From Salinicola halophyticus (GTDB taxonomy: Bacteria; Pseudomonadota; Gammaproteobacteria; Pseudomonadales; Halomonadaceae): a stretch of DNA of 64,000 nucleotides. The stretch is taken from contig NZ_PZJN01000014.1 of assembly GCF_003206695.1 (NCBI RefSeq), forward strand, positions 1 to 64,000, written 5' to 3'. Each line of letters starts with the position of its first letter. Position 1 is the first letter of the stretch. The notes under the pieces were generated by a model, which saw nothing but the letters and a program-made list of their open reading frames with translations, was not told the origin of the DNA and made no database searches. The position numbers were made by a program, and so were the translations under genes. Below, piece after piece: positions 35,244 through 43,664 of the stretch.

Positions 35244-35993
35244 TCAGGAAGTTATCGATGCCGGTGTTTCCCGATAGCGGGAACGCAGCCATTGACGTGC
35301 CAGCACATAGACGAGCAGCGCTTCCGGCAGCTCGCCGGCATAGAACATCAGTTCGGCGCCCTGGCGCACCTGCTCCAGAGGAACCGAGGCCGGAAAGTGG
35401 AACTGGAACATCCACTTGGAAAGCATGGCGTGGGCCGCCATCGACACCACCAGTACCGCGAAGCGCCATTCGAGGGCCGGCCGCTGCGGCGCCGGGTCCG
35501 GCCCCGCGATCGCCCAGCTGAACAGGCATCCCGCGATGATGAAATGCCAGTGAAGCCACAGGGCGAACCCGGGCGAGTGGAGCATGACGGCGTACAGATC
35601 CGTGAGGTAGAGCGCCATCAGGCCACCGACGTTCAATACCGCCGCCGTGATCGGATGACTCAATATCCGCATGGGCAGTGACGACACGAACCCGACCCAG
35701 CGTCTTCCCCAGCGAGCAGGCACGTTCTTCAACGCCAGCGTGACCGGCGCCGCCATCACTAGCCCCAGCGGGGCGATCATCCCGGCAACAAGATGCACCA
35801 CCATATGGCCGCGAAAATCCCCGTGCGCCCAGTGCATCAGCGGCGGCGACAGCACGATGCCGATCGCGAGCGCGCTGCCGCAGAAGAGCACCAGGCGCCA
35901 GCGTGGCCACGCGCGGCCACGCGTCTTCAGCCGCCACCAGCCCCAGCCGTAGAGCCCGGCCAGCAGCCCGAAGACCAGCGTGAAGCCGTTCAC
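35244..35993 (-). CDS. CtaG-like (caa3-type oxidase assembly) membrane protein
   Basis: A 249-residue polytopic protein with about seven hydrophobic segments, matching the caa3_CtaG (DUF1404-like) family associated with caa3-type cytochrome oxidase assembly. Histidines in transmembrane positions (PPLMHWAHGDFRGHMVVHL near residue 50 and LWLHWHFIIAG near 145) are typical and may bind copper. No oxidase genes are adjacent, so the link to respiration is by family only. The start overlaps the stop of the upstream DUF2243 gene by four bases, a pairing common in proteobacteria. Confidence 0.88.
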   Translation of the reverse strand: MNGFTLVFGLLAGLYGWGWWRLKTRGRAWPRWRLVLFCGSALAIGIVLSPPLMHWAHGDFRGHMVVHLVAGMIAPLGLVMAAPVTLALKNVPARWGRRWVGFVSSLPMRILSHPITAAVLNVGGLMALYLTDLYAVMLHSPGFALWLHWHFIIAGCLFSWAIAGPDPAPQRPALEWRFAVLVVSMAAHAMLSKWMFQFHFPASVPLEQVRQGAELMFYAGELPEALLVYVLARQWLRSRYRETPASITS

Positions 35994-36469
35994 CGCTGAC
36001 TCATCGCCTCGCCGTGTCGGGCGCGACGTAGCAGCCAGTAGCCGATGGCCAACAGCAACAGGCCGGCGGCGTTCCAGCCGATATCGTAGATCAGCAGGTT
36101 GTCGACGTAGCGCACCTGATGCAGCCCCAGGATCTTGTGGTCGACGATGCCGTCAAACAGCTGAAACCCGCCCATGCCCAGCAGGAAACCGGCCCCGCGG
36201 TAACCGGCAGCGTGCTGCCCGGTCTCGTGTAGGCGCAGCATCAGCGCCGCGCCGGAGACCAGCAGTACCAGCTCCAGCGTGTGCAGCAGCCCGTCCGAAG
36301 CAAGCGCCAAGGCCGAGCTGTCGGTCTCGACGAAATGGTGCCAGGCCAACAGTTGGTGAAAGATGATCTCGTCCAGCGCCGCCATCACGCCGATCCCCAA
36401 GAGAACCGCCGCCAGCAGCGTCGCCCCGACACGAGTCCGAACCCGATTCTTTCCATTGCTGCCGTTCAT
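35990..36469 (-). CDS. DUF2243 membrane protein
   Basis: A 159-residue protein with four hydrophobic helices. The family-typical LDEIIFHQLLAWHHF near residue 32 and FDGIVDHKILGLHQVR near 105 identify DUF2243. These histidine-rich segments resemble metal or haem binding sites within the membrane. The gene is the first of a two-gene unit with the CtaG-like protein, coupled by an ATGA-type overlap. The function of the family is unknown. Confidence 0.88.
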   Translation of the reverse strand: MNGSNGKNRVRTRVGATLLAAVLLGIGVMAALDEIIFHQLLAWHHFVETDSSALALASDGLLHTLELVLLVSGAALMLRLHETGQHAAGYRGAGFLLGMGGFQLFDGIVDHKILGLHQVRYVDNLLIYDIGWNAAGLLLLAIGYWLLRRARHGEAMSQR

Positions 36470-36640
36470 GCCGACCTCCCTTTTCCTGCGCCATCGGTTC
36501 TATGCACCATCGGTAAAACCGTCATTCCCCACTTCGTGCAAGCGGGAGCGCCCGCTACTAGCCACGGTTTACCAGAATCCATTATTCTTCGAACCCGACG
36601 AAAAGGACCCGATGAAAAGGGCCCGGTGAAAAGAACCTGA

Positions 36641-36670
36641 CGAAAAAAACCCGACCTGTGGGCCGGGTTT
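36641..36670 (-). terminator. Leftward intrinsic terminator
   Basis: On the minus strand AAACCCG...CGGGTTT (stem 36664-36670 with 36647-36653) is followed by a T-rich tail (36649-36643). It is oriented for leftward transcription and may be the former terminator of the broken glycosyltransferase at about 36.9-37.1 kb. Confidence 0.65.
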
Positions 36671-36923
36671 AGATCGTTGCGTTTCCTTGCATACTCTTCA
36701 TGGCTTCCTGCCATGCATCCCTGTGAATATCGCTTCCCGCGATTTCCTTCCTTGGCACTACGTCTTCCTGACGCTGTACAAGCACTCTACGCCTCAAAGC
36801 CGCTGATAAAGCTTATCTAAGTTAAGTATCCCCAACAGATATGTATCGAGATGTAAGTAGCGATATCGCGTTTCGCCCTTAGCCCCGTACGGTCACTGAA
36901 TTGACCCGCATCTGTCATCGAAT

Positions 36924-37159
36924 TGCGACCCACTGCCGATAGAGCTGCACCAGTCCTGCGCCATGCGCCTGGCAGTGAAGCGTTCCAGAAACGCTTCACG
37001 GACCCGCTTCCGATCCAACCGCCGCACGCGCTTCACGGCTTCCGCCGCCTCTGCCTGGGAGTCGACGACGAATCCGCTGACGCCCCCGATCTTGTCGGGC
37101 AGCGCGACGATGCCGATTTCCCGCTCGGGGCCGTCGAACAGCGAAGGATCGGCCGTCAT
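36924..37159 (-). pseudogene. C-terminal remnant of a GT4-family glycosyltransferase
   Basis: On the minus strand the sequence encodes GGVSGFVVDSQAEAAEAVKR and ends REAFLERFTARRMAQD, the characteristic end of GT4 glycosyltransferases (the acceptor-proximal DGVSGFVVD loop and the RFTxxRMAxDY helix). Near 36960 the frame breaks: the expected LVQLYRQW ending continues in the next frame and stops at about 36926. The N-terminal two thirds of a GT4 enzyme are absent; only about 30 unrelated-looking residues precede the match. The left boundary abuts GGGTC(G)CAATT repeats resembling an IS end. Confidence 0.6.
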
Positions 37160-38147
37160 GACACTAACCGGCGGGAAAAAACTCCCGAATGATGGCCATG
37201 GTGCGACGCGCATGGCCATTGCCCTAATGATGCACGAAAAAGCTGAGGGGTCTTTTCATGACACGTGCCTTGTGCTGAATTTCCGCCGGCGATGTTCCGG
37301 GTTACTACTCCACCGAGCCGATGGCGAAGTCCGGTCACCTGCCCACTCTCTACGAGTCTTCCGCGATGGCTTTCCGTGCCATGTCTCATCAAGACTCGTG
37401 GGGGGACCGAGCCAAATCACTTTACGCCCGGCTTTGACTCCCAGCACTTCAAGCAGGTTAAGAAGCAGGTGGTTTCACACGTTCCATCACGCCTGAAGCC
37501 GCTAAGCCGTAAATAAATATGTAAATTTATGCAATATCAACACAGATTAATTTTAGTCGAAAAGCCCTCTAGAAATCAGAGCGCTTGCTACCCCAAAGGG
37601 TCTTTTCAATCGTTTGCCAATATCCTGGGTTAGTTTTACTAAAAACGCGATATTTTTAAAAGATGTCAATAATAACAGCAGCTTGCAATTAAGTATGGTG
37701 AGGCTCTCGGAAGCTCAAAATCGGGCCGCAATTTACGGCTAGTTTCGACAACGTTTTGTAACATCAACCGTTAGACATTTCCCCACGAGCAACTAGCTTT
37801 AAGACAAATGAATCGCTGATCCCGTCGATCAGAAGCCCCCCGGGGGGTCATCGAAGTGAAAACCCATGTCACATCACACTGAACTTTTCGCATAAATTAT
37901 TCACCCTATTTCACTCCGGCGCTACGGCATCCAGTTGACTTAAATACCGATCTTCGACTTTTTCCTTCACCCATTCTTTTGGTTGCGGGACCGTTAAGAT
38001 AAGCACACCAGGGCGAATCGACTAGTTGTATTCAATATTTTTAATGAGATGCCTAGCACTTTATCGTCTGAAAAAGATCTGGCGTCAATCAGTCGGTGCG
38101 AGCTTGCGCAAGAAATGCTCTGCCGTTTTCTCCCAAGGAAGCAAAAC
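37160..38147. other. Gene-free, AT-rich region
   Basis: Nearly 1 kb without a supported gene. 37160-37510 has chromosomal base composition but only short random frames. 37510-38050 is AT-rich, with a GCCCCCCGGGGGG-like block at 37832-37847 (CCCCCCGGGGGG) that is a 12-base perfect palindrome. The promoter for the Crp/Fnr-type gene should lie within the last 200 bases. Confidence 0.5.
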
Positions 38148-38984
38148 ATGTCTTCGTATTCAATGAGCATGGATATCAACCTGCAGAAAGGCCACTGCTT
38201 GCAGGATAAGAACCGCGTTTCACTGAATGGACAATCCTGGTTTGTTTACTCGATCTATTTCGACATTCTGTCTCGACATGCTCCTTTAACGCGGTCGGAA
38301 AGAGAGGCGCTCCGTGGGGTGCAGCAGACTCCCAGAAGAGTCAAGCGAGGCGGGGTCATCAAGAGCGAGAATTGCCATCAAGGTTCGCTTCTTGCGATAC
38401 AGGATGGTTGGGCATACTCGTCTCGTTTGACACGGGAAGGCGATCGAAAAATCATCGATCTCTATCTGCCCGGTGACATCATCGGCATGAGAGATTATTA
38501 CCAGGGTGGCGGCGTCGAACAGATCGTCATGTTGACCGAAGGTTTGATCATTCCCGCCGCTAAAAACAAGATCGACGAGGCCATGGAGGGTAGTTCGAAT
38601 CTGGCTCGTGCTTTTCTGTCACTCGCCATGTACCAGAGCCATCTCATGGCGGATCGTCTCAACAATCTTATCAATCACGATGCCACGACGCGGATCGCCT
38701 ATTTTATCCTCGAGCTGCACACCAGGCTGAATAGGACAGATCGGGACGCGCGCGAAGTCTTTCTCCCTCTCTCTCAGCAGGTCATCGGCGATCTACTGGG
38801 CATGACCAATGTTCACGTCTGCCGCTGCCTGAATCAGCTGGAGCTTATGGGTCTGCTCAGTCGACACAGGGAGAGCCGAATTCTCGAGATATTGGACTAC
38901 AAAAAGCTAGTCGATATCGCGCGTTTCAACACCGCCTATACGCATCACCTGCCGAAACTCTCCCAAGTCGCGGCGCCTCATTGA
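38148..38984 (+). CDS. Crp/Fnr-family transcriptional regulator
   Basis: A 278-residue regulator. The frame is open 33 codons further upstream, but the ATG at 38148 has a strong AAGGA site eight bases before it, so I chose it. A cyclic-nucleotide-binding-like beta-roll spans about residues 45-155 (HQGSLLAIQDGWAYSSRL, IIDLYLPGDIIGMRDY). The HTH_CRP domain spans about 195-255, with VIGDLLGMTNVHVCRCLNQL as the recognition helix region. No Fe-S cysteine pattern of FNR is present. The HGH-poor beta-roll and the arrangement suggest a Crp-like sensor of unknown ligand. Two stress-like genes follow on the same strand. Confidence 0.92.
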   Translation: MSSYSMSMDINLQKGHCLQDKNRVSLNGQSWFVYSIYFDILSRHAPLTRSEREALRGVQQTPRRVKRGGVIKSENCHQGSLLAIQDGWAYSSRLTREGDRKIIDLYLPGDIIGMRDYYQGGGVEQIVMLTEGLIIPAAKNKIDEAMEGSSNLARAFLSLAMYQSHLMADRLNNLINHDATTRIAYFILELHTRLNRTDRDAREVFLPLSQQVIGDLLGMTNVHVCRCLNQLELMGLLSRHRESRILEILDYKKLVDIARFNTAYTHHLPKLSQVAAPH

Positions 38985-39131
38985 GCGTTAGTGGCCAGCT
39001 TCATCGATGAACGTGCGAATGACAGGCGCATGACGATATGAACGTCAAATTTATGTCCGAGTACGGTACGTAACTGACTTCCGCATTTGGCGGGCTTTCA
39101 ATCTCAATTCAGTCCCAACTCGAGAGACGAC

Positions 39132-39455
39132 ATGATGAGCGATATTTCAAAAAGCGCCAGGAAGCCAAACCAGGAGAGTGACAAGGCCAGACAGGCCATG
39201 CAGAAAGACACGCCCTCCAGCGAAGCCGGTAGTCAGCCAAACCCCGGTCAATCAAGCCACGAAGAGCCGAAGCCTTATCGTCCCGACGAAAACGTGGACA
39301 ACCAGAAATCGATGCATTCGCGGAAAGAGCCTGGCCATAACAACGCCATGGACAAGACGCCCGTTCCCGGGGCGCAGCTGACCAGGGAGAAAAAGGCTCA
39401 CAAGGATAATATCGATAAGGAATCCGACAATTCGAACCCCAAGGCCAGCGGCTGA
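39132..39455 (+). CDS. Small hydrophilic, disordered stress-type protein
   Basis: A 107-residue protein made almost only of polar residues (Lys, Glu, Asp, Ser, Asn, Gln, Pro), starting MMSDISKSARKPNQES. No aromatic core, no cysteine, no membrane segment. This composition resembles hydrophilin or desiccation-related proteins that are induced in stationary phase or osmotic stress, but there is no specific family match. A GAGAGACG element lies upstream of paired ATGs; the first is annotated. It follows the Crp/Fnr-type regulator by about 150 bases. Confidence 0.75.
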   Translation: MMSDISKSARKPNQESDKARQAMQKDTPSSEAGSQPNPGQSSHEEPKPYRPDENVDNQKSMHSRKEPGHNNAMDKTPVPGAQLTREKKAHKDNIDKESDNSNPKASG

Positions 39456-39596
39456 CTCGCCGAGCACTGTCGGTATAAAAGGTTATTCACTGGACGATGT
39501 TGACGCTTTCGTGTGCGACGTCCTCGCGAATCACCTTGGCATCCCCGCCCTGGCAAATCAGTCTTTGCCCCCAGTCCGACTGGCACAGGAAAACTC

Positions 39597-40415
39597 ATGA
39601 GAGAGGAAACGCGGCAATCTCTGGCTTCGGGACTGACATCGGTCAGACACAATCAAACCCTGCCGGTAGCGCCTGATGTCACCCAGCTGACGCTGAAGTT
39701 CGTCAACGTCTGCTTCATCGCCGAGCCCAGCCGGCAACGCTGGGTGCTGATCGATACCGCCCTCCCCCGGCAGGAAAGCCAGATCGTTGCCTGGGCCGAG
39801 AGGATCTTCGGCAACCTGCCCCCGGCGGCCATCATCCTGACACATGGCCACTTCGATCACGTCGGCTCGGCAATGGCATTGAGCCGGCATTGGCAGGTGC
39901 CGTTGTACGCCCACACGCTGGAATTCCCTTATCTGACGGGCGCGAAGCCGTACCCGCCCGCCGATGCGTCAGCCGGAGGCGGTGCCATTTCGCAACTCTC
40001 CCCGATATTTCCGCGCGGCCCTTTCCACCTCGAAGACGTCTTGTCACCGCTCCCCGAGGATGGGTCGGTACCCGGACTGGCATCGTGGCGCTGGATACCC
40101 ACGCCGGGGCACACGCCCGGCCATGTTTCATTGTTCAGAGAAGAGGACAGAACATTGGTCGCGGGTGATGCCTTCGTGACCGTCCAGCAGGAATCGCTTC
40201 ATCAGGTCGTCCTTCAGCGCGCCAGGCTCAGCGGCCCGCCGCGATACTTCACCCAGGACTGGGAGCAGGCTCTCGAATCGATCCGTCGTCTCGCTGCGCT
40301 GAAGCCCGCGGTAGTAACGGCAGGCCACGGCCCACCGATCGGTGGCGCCCTGCTAACCAATGGATTGGCGCATATGATCGATCACTTCCACGTTGACCAC
40401 ATGCCCAAGCGCTAA
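39597..40415 (+). CDS. Metallo-beta-lactamase-fold hydrolase
   Basis: A 272-residue MBL-fold protein. The zinc-binding HxHxDH motif is in ILTHGHFDHVGSAM (near residue 86). Further ligands are the His in PTPGHTPGHVSLF (near 185), the Asp in VAGDAFVT, and a late His in TAGHGPPIGG. It resembles hydrolases such as glyoxalase II and related lactonases, but the substrate is not defined. The ATG at 39597 has AGGAAAA seven bases upstream; 28 open codons before it lack similarity. Convergent with arsB. Confidence 0.92.
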   Translation: MREETRQSLASGLTSVRHNQTLPVAPDVTQLTLKFVNVCFIAEPSRQRWVLIDTALPRQESQIVAWAERIFGNLPPAAIILTHGHFDHVGSAMALSRHWQVPLYAHTLEFPYLTGAKPYPPADASAGGGAISQLSPIFPRGPFHLEDVLSPLPEDGSVPGLASWRWIPTPGHTPGHVSLFREEDRTLVAGDAFVTVQQESLHQVVLQRARLSGPPRYFTQDWEQALESIRRLAALKPAVVTAGHGPPIGGALLTNGLAHMIDHFHVDHMPKR

Positions 40416-40424
40416 TCGTGGCAA

Positions 40425-41735
40425 TTAAGATCGTGGCAGTGCCGGCAACCACAGCGCCAGCGCGACTAGCGTCGCCAGCAGTACCGGCGGGGTGATCAAA
40501 AGGCCGATTTTCATGTACTGCCCCCAGCCGATCTTGTAGCCCTTGCCCGCCAGCACGTGCAGCCACAGCAGCGTCGCCAGGCTGCCGATGGGGGTAAACT
40601 TCGGCCCCAGGTCGTTGCCGATCACGTTGGCATAGACCATCAGCTCCTGGGTCACCGCCGGCACCTGGGCCCGGTCGATGGCCAGTGCCCCCACCAGCGT
40701 CGACGGCAGGTTGTTCATGATCGAGGCGACGATGGCGGAGAGAAACCCGGTTCCGATGGTAGCGACGAAGTCGCCCTGTCCGGCCAGCCACTGCAGCGCC
40801 CGGGCGCCGTAATCGGTCAGGCCGGCGTTGCCCAGCCCGTAGACCACCAGATACATGCCGATGGAGAACAGTACGATCTGCCACGGCGCGCCCTTGAGCG
40901 CCGCGGTGACCGACACGGCGGCGCCCTTGCCGCCCCGCCACCAGCGACCGGCGATCGCCATCAGCACGATAGCCGCGGCACCGGTGACGAAGGCGATGGG
41001 AATGCCCAGCGGCGCAGTGACGAAATAGGCGACGAGCAGAATTGCCAGCAGTGGAAAGGCGGCGCGGAAAATCAGCGAATCCTTGATCGCCGAGCGGGGG
41101 GCATCGAGCTCCGCCACCGAATAGCGCTTGGGAATCCGCCGGCCGAAGGCGATCCAGAGCACGATCAGCGTCGCCGCCAGCGACACCAGATTGACCGGCA
41201 CCATGACCGCCGCGTAACGGTCGAAGGCGATATCGAAGTAGTTGGCGCTGACGATGTTGACCAGGTTGGAGATGATCAGCGGCAGGCTGGTGGTATCGGC
41301 GACGAAGCCGGTGGCGATGATGAACGCCAGCGCCGCCGGCGGCGAGAAGTCCAGCCGCAGCAGGATCGCGATCACGATCGGCGTCAGCAGCAGCGCCGCG
41401 CCGTCATTGGCGAAGAACGCCGCGATCACCGCGCCCAGCACCACCACCAGCGGGAACAGCAGATGCCCGCGGCCATTGCCCCAGCGGGCGACATGCAGCG
41501 CCGCCCAGGCGAAGAACCCGGCCTCGTCGAGAATCAGCGAGATGACGATCAGGGCGACGAAGGTAAACGTCGCATCCCAGACGATATCCCACACCACGCC
41601 GACATCGGACAGCCGCACCACGCCCGCCAGCAGTGCCACCAGCGCCCCGCCGAGAGCGCTCCAGCCAATTCCCAGCCCCTTGGGCTGCCAGATCACCAGA
41701 ACCAGGGTGACGACGAAAATAGCCAGTGCCAGCAT
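40425..41735 (-). CDS. arsB: Arsenite efflux permease ArsB
   Basis: A 436-residue polytopic membrane protein of the ArsB/NhaD (IT) superfamily, which expels arsenite or antimonite. About eleven to twelve helices are seen, with family-typical segments [20 protein letters not shown] near residue 108, [20 protein letters not shown] near 140 and [10 protein letters not shown] near 325. It is the last gene of an arsR-arsC-arsH-arsB transcript running leftward. The 81-base gap to arsH contains a short imperfect tandem repeat. Confidence 0.96.
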   Translation of the reverse strand: MLALAIFVVTLVLVIWQPKGLGIGWSALGGALVALLAGVVRLSDVGVVWDIVWDATFTFVALIVISLILDEAGFFAWAALHVARWGNGRGHLLFPLVVVLGAVIAAFFANDGAALLLTPIVIAILLRLDFSPPAALAFIIATGFVADTTSLPLIISNLVNIVSANYFDIAFDRYAAVMVPVNLVSLAATLIVLWIAFGRRIPKRYSVAELDAPRSAIKDSLIFRAAFPLLAILLVAYFVTAPLGIPIAFVTGAAAIVLMAIAGRWWRGGKGAAVSVTAALKGAPWQIVLFSIGMYLVVYGLGNAGLTDYGARALQWLAGQGDFVATIGTGFLSAIVASIMNNLPSTLVGALAIDRAQVPAVTQELMVYANVIGNDLGPKFTPIGSLATLLWLHVLAGKGYKIGWGQYMKIGLLITPPVLLATLVALALWLPALPRS

Positions 41736-41751
41736 CGTATGACCGTGCCTC

Positions 41752-41830
41752 AGTGAGTGCTTTTAATGAGTGCTTTGTTAGCGCGTGCTTCTCGCACGTA
41801 CTTCTAGTGAGTGCTTCTAGTGAGTGCCTT
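41752..41830. repeat. Imperfect tandem repeat between arsH and arsB
   Basis: Four to five copies of a (T)AGTGAGTGCTTCT-type unit of about 15 bases, the last two nearly exact (41805-41834 region). The array starts inside the last codons of arsH and fills the intergenic gap, so the arsH C-terminus and stop may have shifted by unit gain or loss. Confidence 0.7.
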
Positions 41831-42569
41831 GATTGACGCGACGCGAAAGTTCTTCCGCGCTCTCCACCCGTTCGGAGTAACGATCGGTGAGATAGGCCGA
41901 GCGCCCCCGGGTCAGCCAGGTGAACTTAACGAGCTCCTCGCAGACATCGACGATACGCATGTAGAGCGGCGAAGGTTTCATGCGTCCGGCGTCGTCGAAC
42001 TCGTTGAACGCCTTGGGCACGGAGGACTGGTTGGGGATCGTGATCATCCGCATCCAGCGCCCCAGAATTCGGAGCTGGTTGACCGCATTGAAGCTCTGGC
42101 TGCCGCCGGAGACTTCCATCACCGCCAGCGTCTTGCCCTGGGTGGGGCGAACGCCGCCCAGCGATAGCGGAATCCAGTCGACCTGCGCCTTCATCACGCC
42201 GGTCATGGCGCCATGACGCTCCGGGCTGACCCACAGCATGCCATCCGACCACTCGGCGAGATCGCGCAGTTCCTGCACCTTGGGGTGCTCGGCCTCGGCA
42301 TCGTCCGGCAGCGGCAGACCGGAAGGATCGAAGGTTCGCACCTCGCAGCCGTACCAGCGCAGCAGTCGGCCCGCTTCCTCGGAGGCCAGCCGAGAAAAGG
42401 AGCGCTCCCGCAGGGAACCGTAGAGCACCAGGATTTTCGGCGGATGGCGCGGTTCATCGGCACCGATCAGCGCCTCGACGTCGATCGGCTGCAGCTTGTC
42501 GAGATCGATATTAGGCAGATCGCCAGCATCGACCGAACTCTTCGTTTCACGCGTGCTCATGTCACTCAT
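41817..42569 (-). CDS. arsH: ArsH NADPH-dependent FMN reductase/organoarsenical oxidase
   Basis: A 250-residue flavodoxin-like protein. ArsH binds FMN, reduces flavin or quinones, and oxidises trivalent organoarsenicals in some bacteria. Motifs visible are [16 protein letters not shown] (FMN phosphate loop), [35 protein letters not shown] and the late [15 protein letters not shown]. Candidate starts are the ATGs at 42569 and 42560; the frame is open to 42614, but that overlaps arsC. GGGA lies near both. It sits between arsC and arsB. Confidence 0.95.
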   Translation of the reverse strand: MSDMSTRETKSSVDAGDLPNIDLDKLQPIDVEALIGADEPRHPPKILVLYGSLRERSFSRLASEEAGRLLRWYGCEVRTFDPSGLPLPDDAEAEHPKVQELRDLAEWSDGMLWVSPERHGAMTGVMKAQVDWIPLSLGGVRPTQGKTLAVMEVSGGSQSFNAVNQLRILGRWMRMITIPNQSSVPKAFNEFDDAGRMKPSPLYMRIVDVCEELVKFTWLTRGRSAYLTDRYSERVESAEELSRRVNQGTH

Positions 42570-42576
42570 GTCCCTT

Positions 42577-42993
42577 TCACTCACGCCCCGACGCCTCGGC
42601 ATGTACGACTTCACCGTCTTCCTTGGTGAAGGTCGCCACCGGGTTGGCCAGCAGCGCCAGCACGCGCTCCGAAGGTCGGCACAGCCGGGCCCCCTTGTCG
42701 GTGACCACGATCGGCCGATTGATCAGGATCGGATGTGCCATCATCGCGTCGATCAACTGCTCATCGCGCAGAGCCGGGTCGTCGAGGCCAAGCTCGTCGA
42801 ACGGCGTGCCCTTGCGGCGCAAAAGTTCGCGCGGGGTGAGACCAATCATCGAGATCAATTCGAGCAGACGCTCGCGAGTGGGCGGTGTCTCGAGATACTC
42901 GATCACCTCCGGCGTCTCGCCGGAGGCCTCGATCATCGCCAGCGTGTTGCGCGACGTGCCGCACGCGGGATTGTGATAGATCAACGGTTTCAT
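42577..42993 (-). CDS. arsC: Arsenate reductase ArsC (glutaredoxin-coupled type)
   Basis: A 138-residue arsenate reductase of the ArsC/Spx family, beginning [18 protein letters not shown]. The catalytic cysteine is C11 in the HNPxCGTSR loop; conserved [12 protein letters not shown] and [15 protein letters not shown] follow. It reduces arsenate to arsenite with glutathione/glutaredoxin. The ATG at 42993 has a GAGGGCG site and lies only seven bases after the arsR stop, so the two are tightly coupled. Confidence 0.96.
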   Translation of the reverse strand: MKPLIYHNPACGTSRNTLAMIEASGETPEVIEYLETPPTRERLLELISMIGLTPRELLRRKGTPFDELGLDDPALRDEQLIDAMMAHPILINRPIVVTDKGARLCRPSERVLALLANPVATFTKEDGEVVHAEASGRE

Positions 42994-43000
42994 GACGCCC

Positions 43001-43378
43001 TCACGGTTTGTTTTCGAGGTTCCGTTCGCCGCCCTGCTCGTCTTCAGCGGCGCAGCCACCCAGCGCCGACAGGAACGGTTCACAGACCTCCGGATGCCCG
43101 GCGCAGCAGTCGCGTACCAGAAACTGGATCGTCTCTTTCATGTGGGAGAGATCCGCGCGATAGATGATCGACCGACTCTGCCGACGCGACACCACCCAAC
43201 CGGCCCGTGCCAGCACCGAAAGATGCGCCGACATCGTGTTGTGGGGCACGGATAGCTGACGCGCGATTTCGCCCGCCGGAAGCCCCTCGGGCTCGTGACG
43301 CACCAGCAGCCGATAGGCCTCGAGACGAGTCTCCTGAGACAACGCGGCAAAGCTCTGGGTAACGGTAGATATGTCCAT
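43001..43378 (-). CDS. arsR: ArsR-family arsenic-responsive repressor
   Basis: A 125-residue winged-helix repressor starting MDISTVTQSFAALSQETRLE. The recognition helix region is LSVPHNTMSAHLSVL. The C-terminal end carries a CCAGHPEVC motif (C91, C92, C99), close to the C-terminal arsenite-binding cysteines of the Acidithiobacillus ferrooxidans ArsR type; it is not the classical ELCVCDLC motif. The frame is open 41 codons further upstream, but those overlap the promoter. TATAAT ends only nine bases before the ATG, so the mRNA may be almost leaderless. Confidence 0.95.
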   Translation of the reverse strand: MDISTVTQSFAALSQETRLEAYRLLVRHEPEGLPAGEIARQLSVPHNTMSAHLSVLARAGWVVSRRQSRSIIYRADLSHMKETIQFLVRDCCAGHPEVCEPFLSALGGCAAEDEQGGERNLENKP

Positions 43379-43387
43379 GCGTCCGAC

Positions 43388-43393
43388 ATTATA
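43388..43393 (-). promoter_or_regulatory. -10 box of the ars operon promoter
   Basis: A perfect TATAAT (minus strand, 43393-43388) lies nine bases before the arsR ATG. A GACAT-tata-GACAT direct repeat overlaps it (43385-43398) and could be part of the ArsR operator. No clear -35 was seen. Confidence 0.55.
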
Positions 43394-43592
43394 GACATAT
43401 CGTTGGCAATGGAAGACCTCGCGAACTGATTCGTCCGTGTGCCGTGAATTCACGCATCCCGGAACGATCACGGTCGGGGCCGCCAGCCAGACTCGGACCA
43501 ATACGCTATCGCTGTTACACCGCTTGCCGAGGCCATCATGGCTTCAGGAACGTGAGGGCGTAGGCCTTTATTAACCCGTAACTCATCATCAA

Positions 43593-43624
43593 CCAAAAAC
43601 GGCACCTGCCCCGAGGCAGATGCC
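43593..43624 (-). terminator. Terminator after the tctAB gene
   Basis: On the minus strand GGCATCTGCC-tcgg-GGCAGGTGCC (one internal mismatch) followed by GTTTTTGG. It lies 40 bases after the transporter stop. Confidence 0.8.
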
Positions 43625-43664
43625 GAATCCATTCTTCCAATCCGTTTACCAAGCATGCGAGAAG

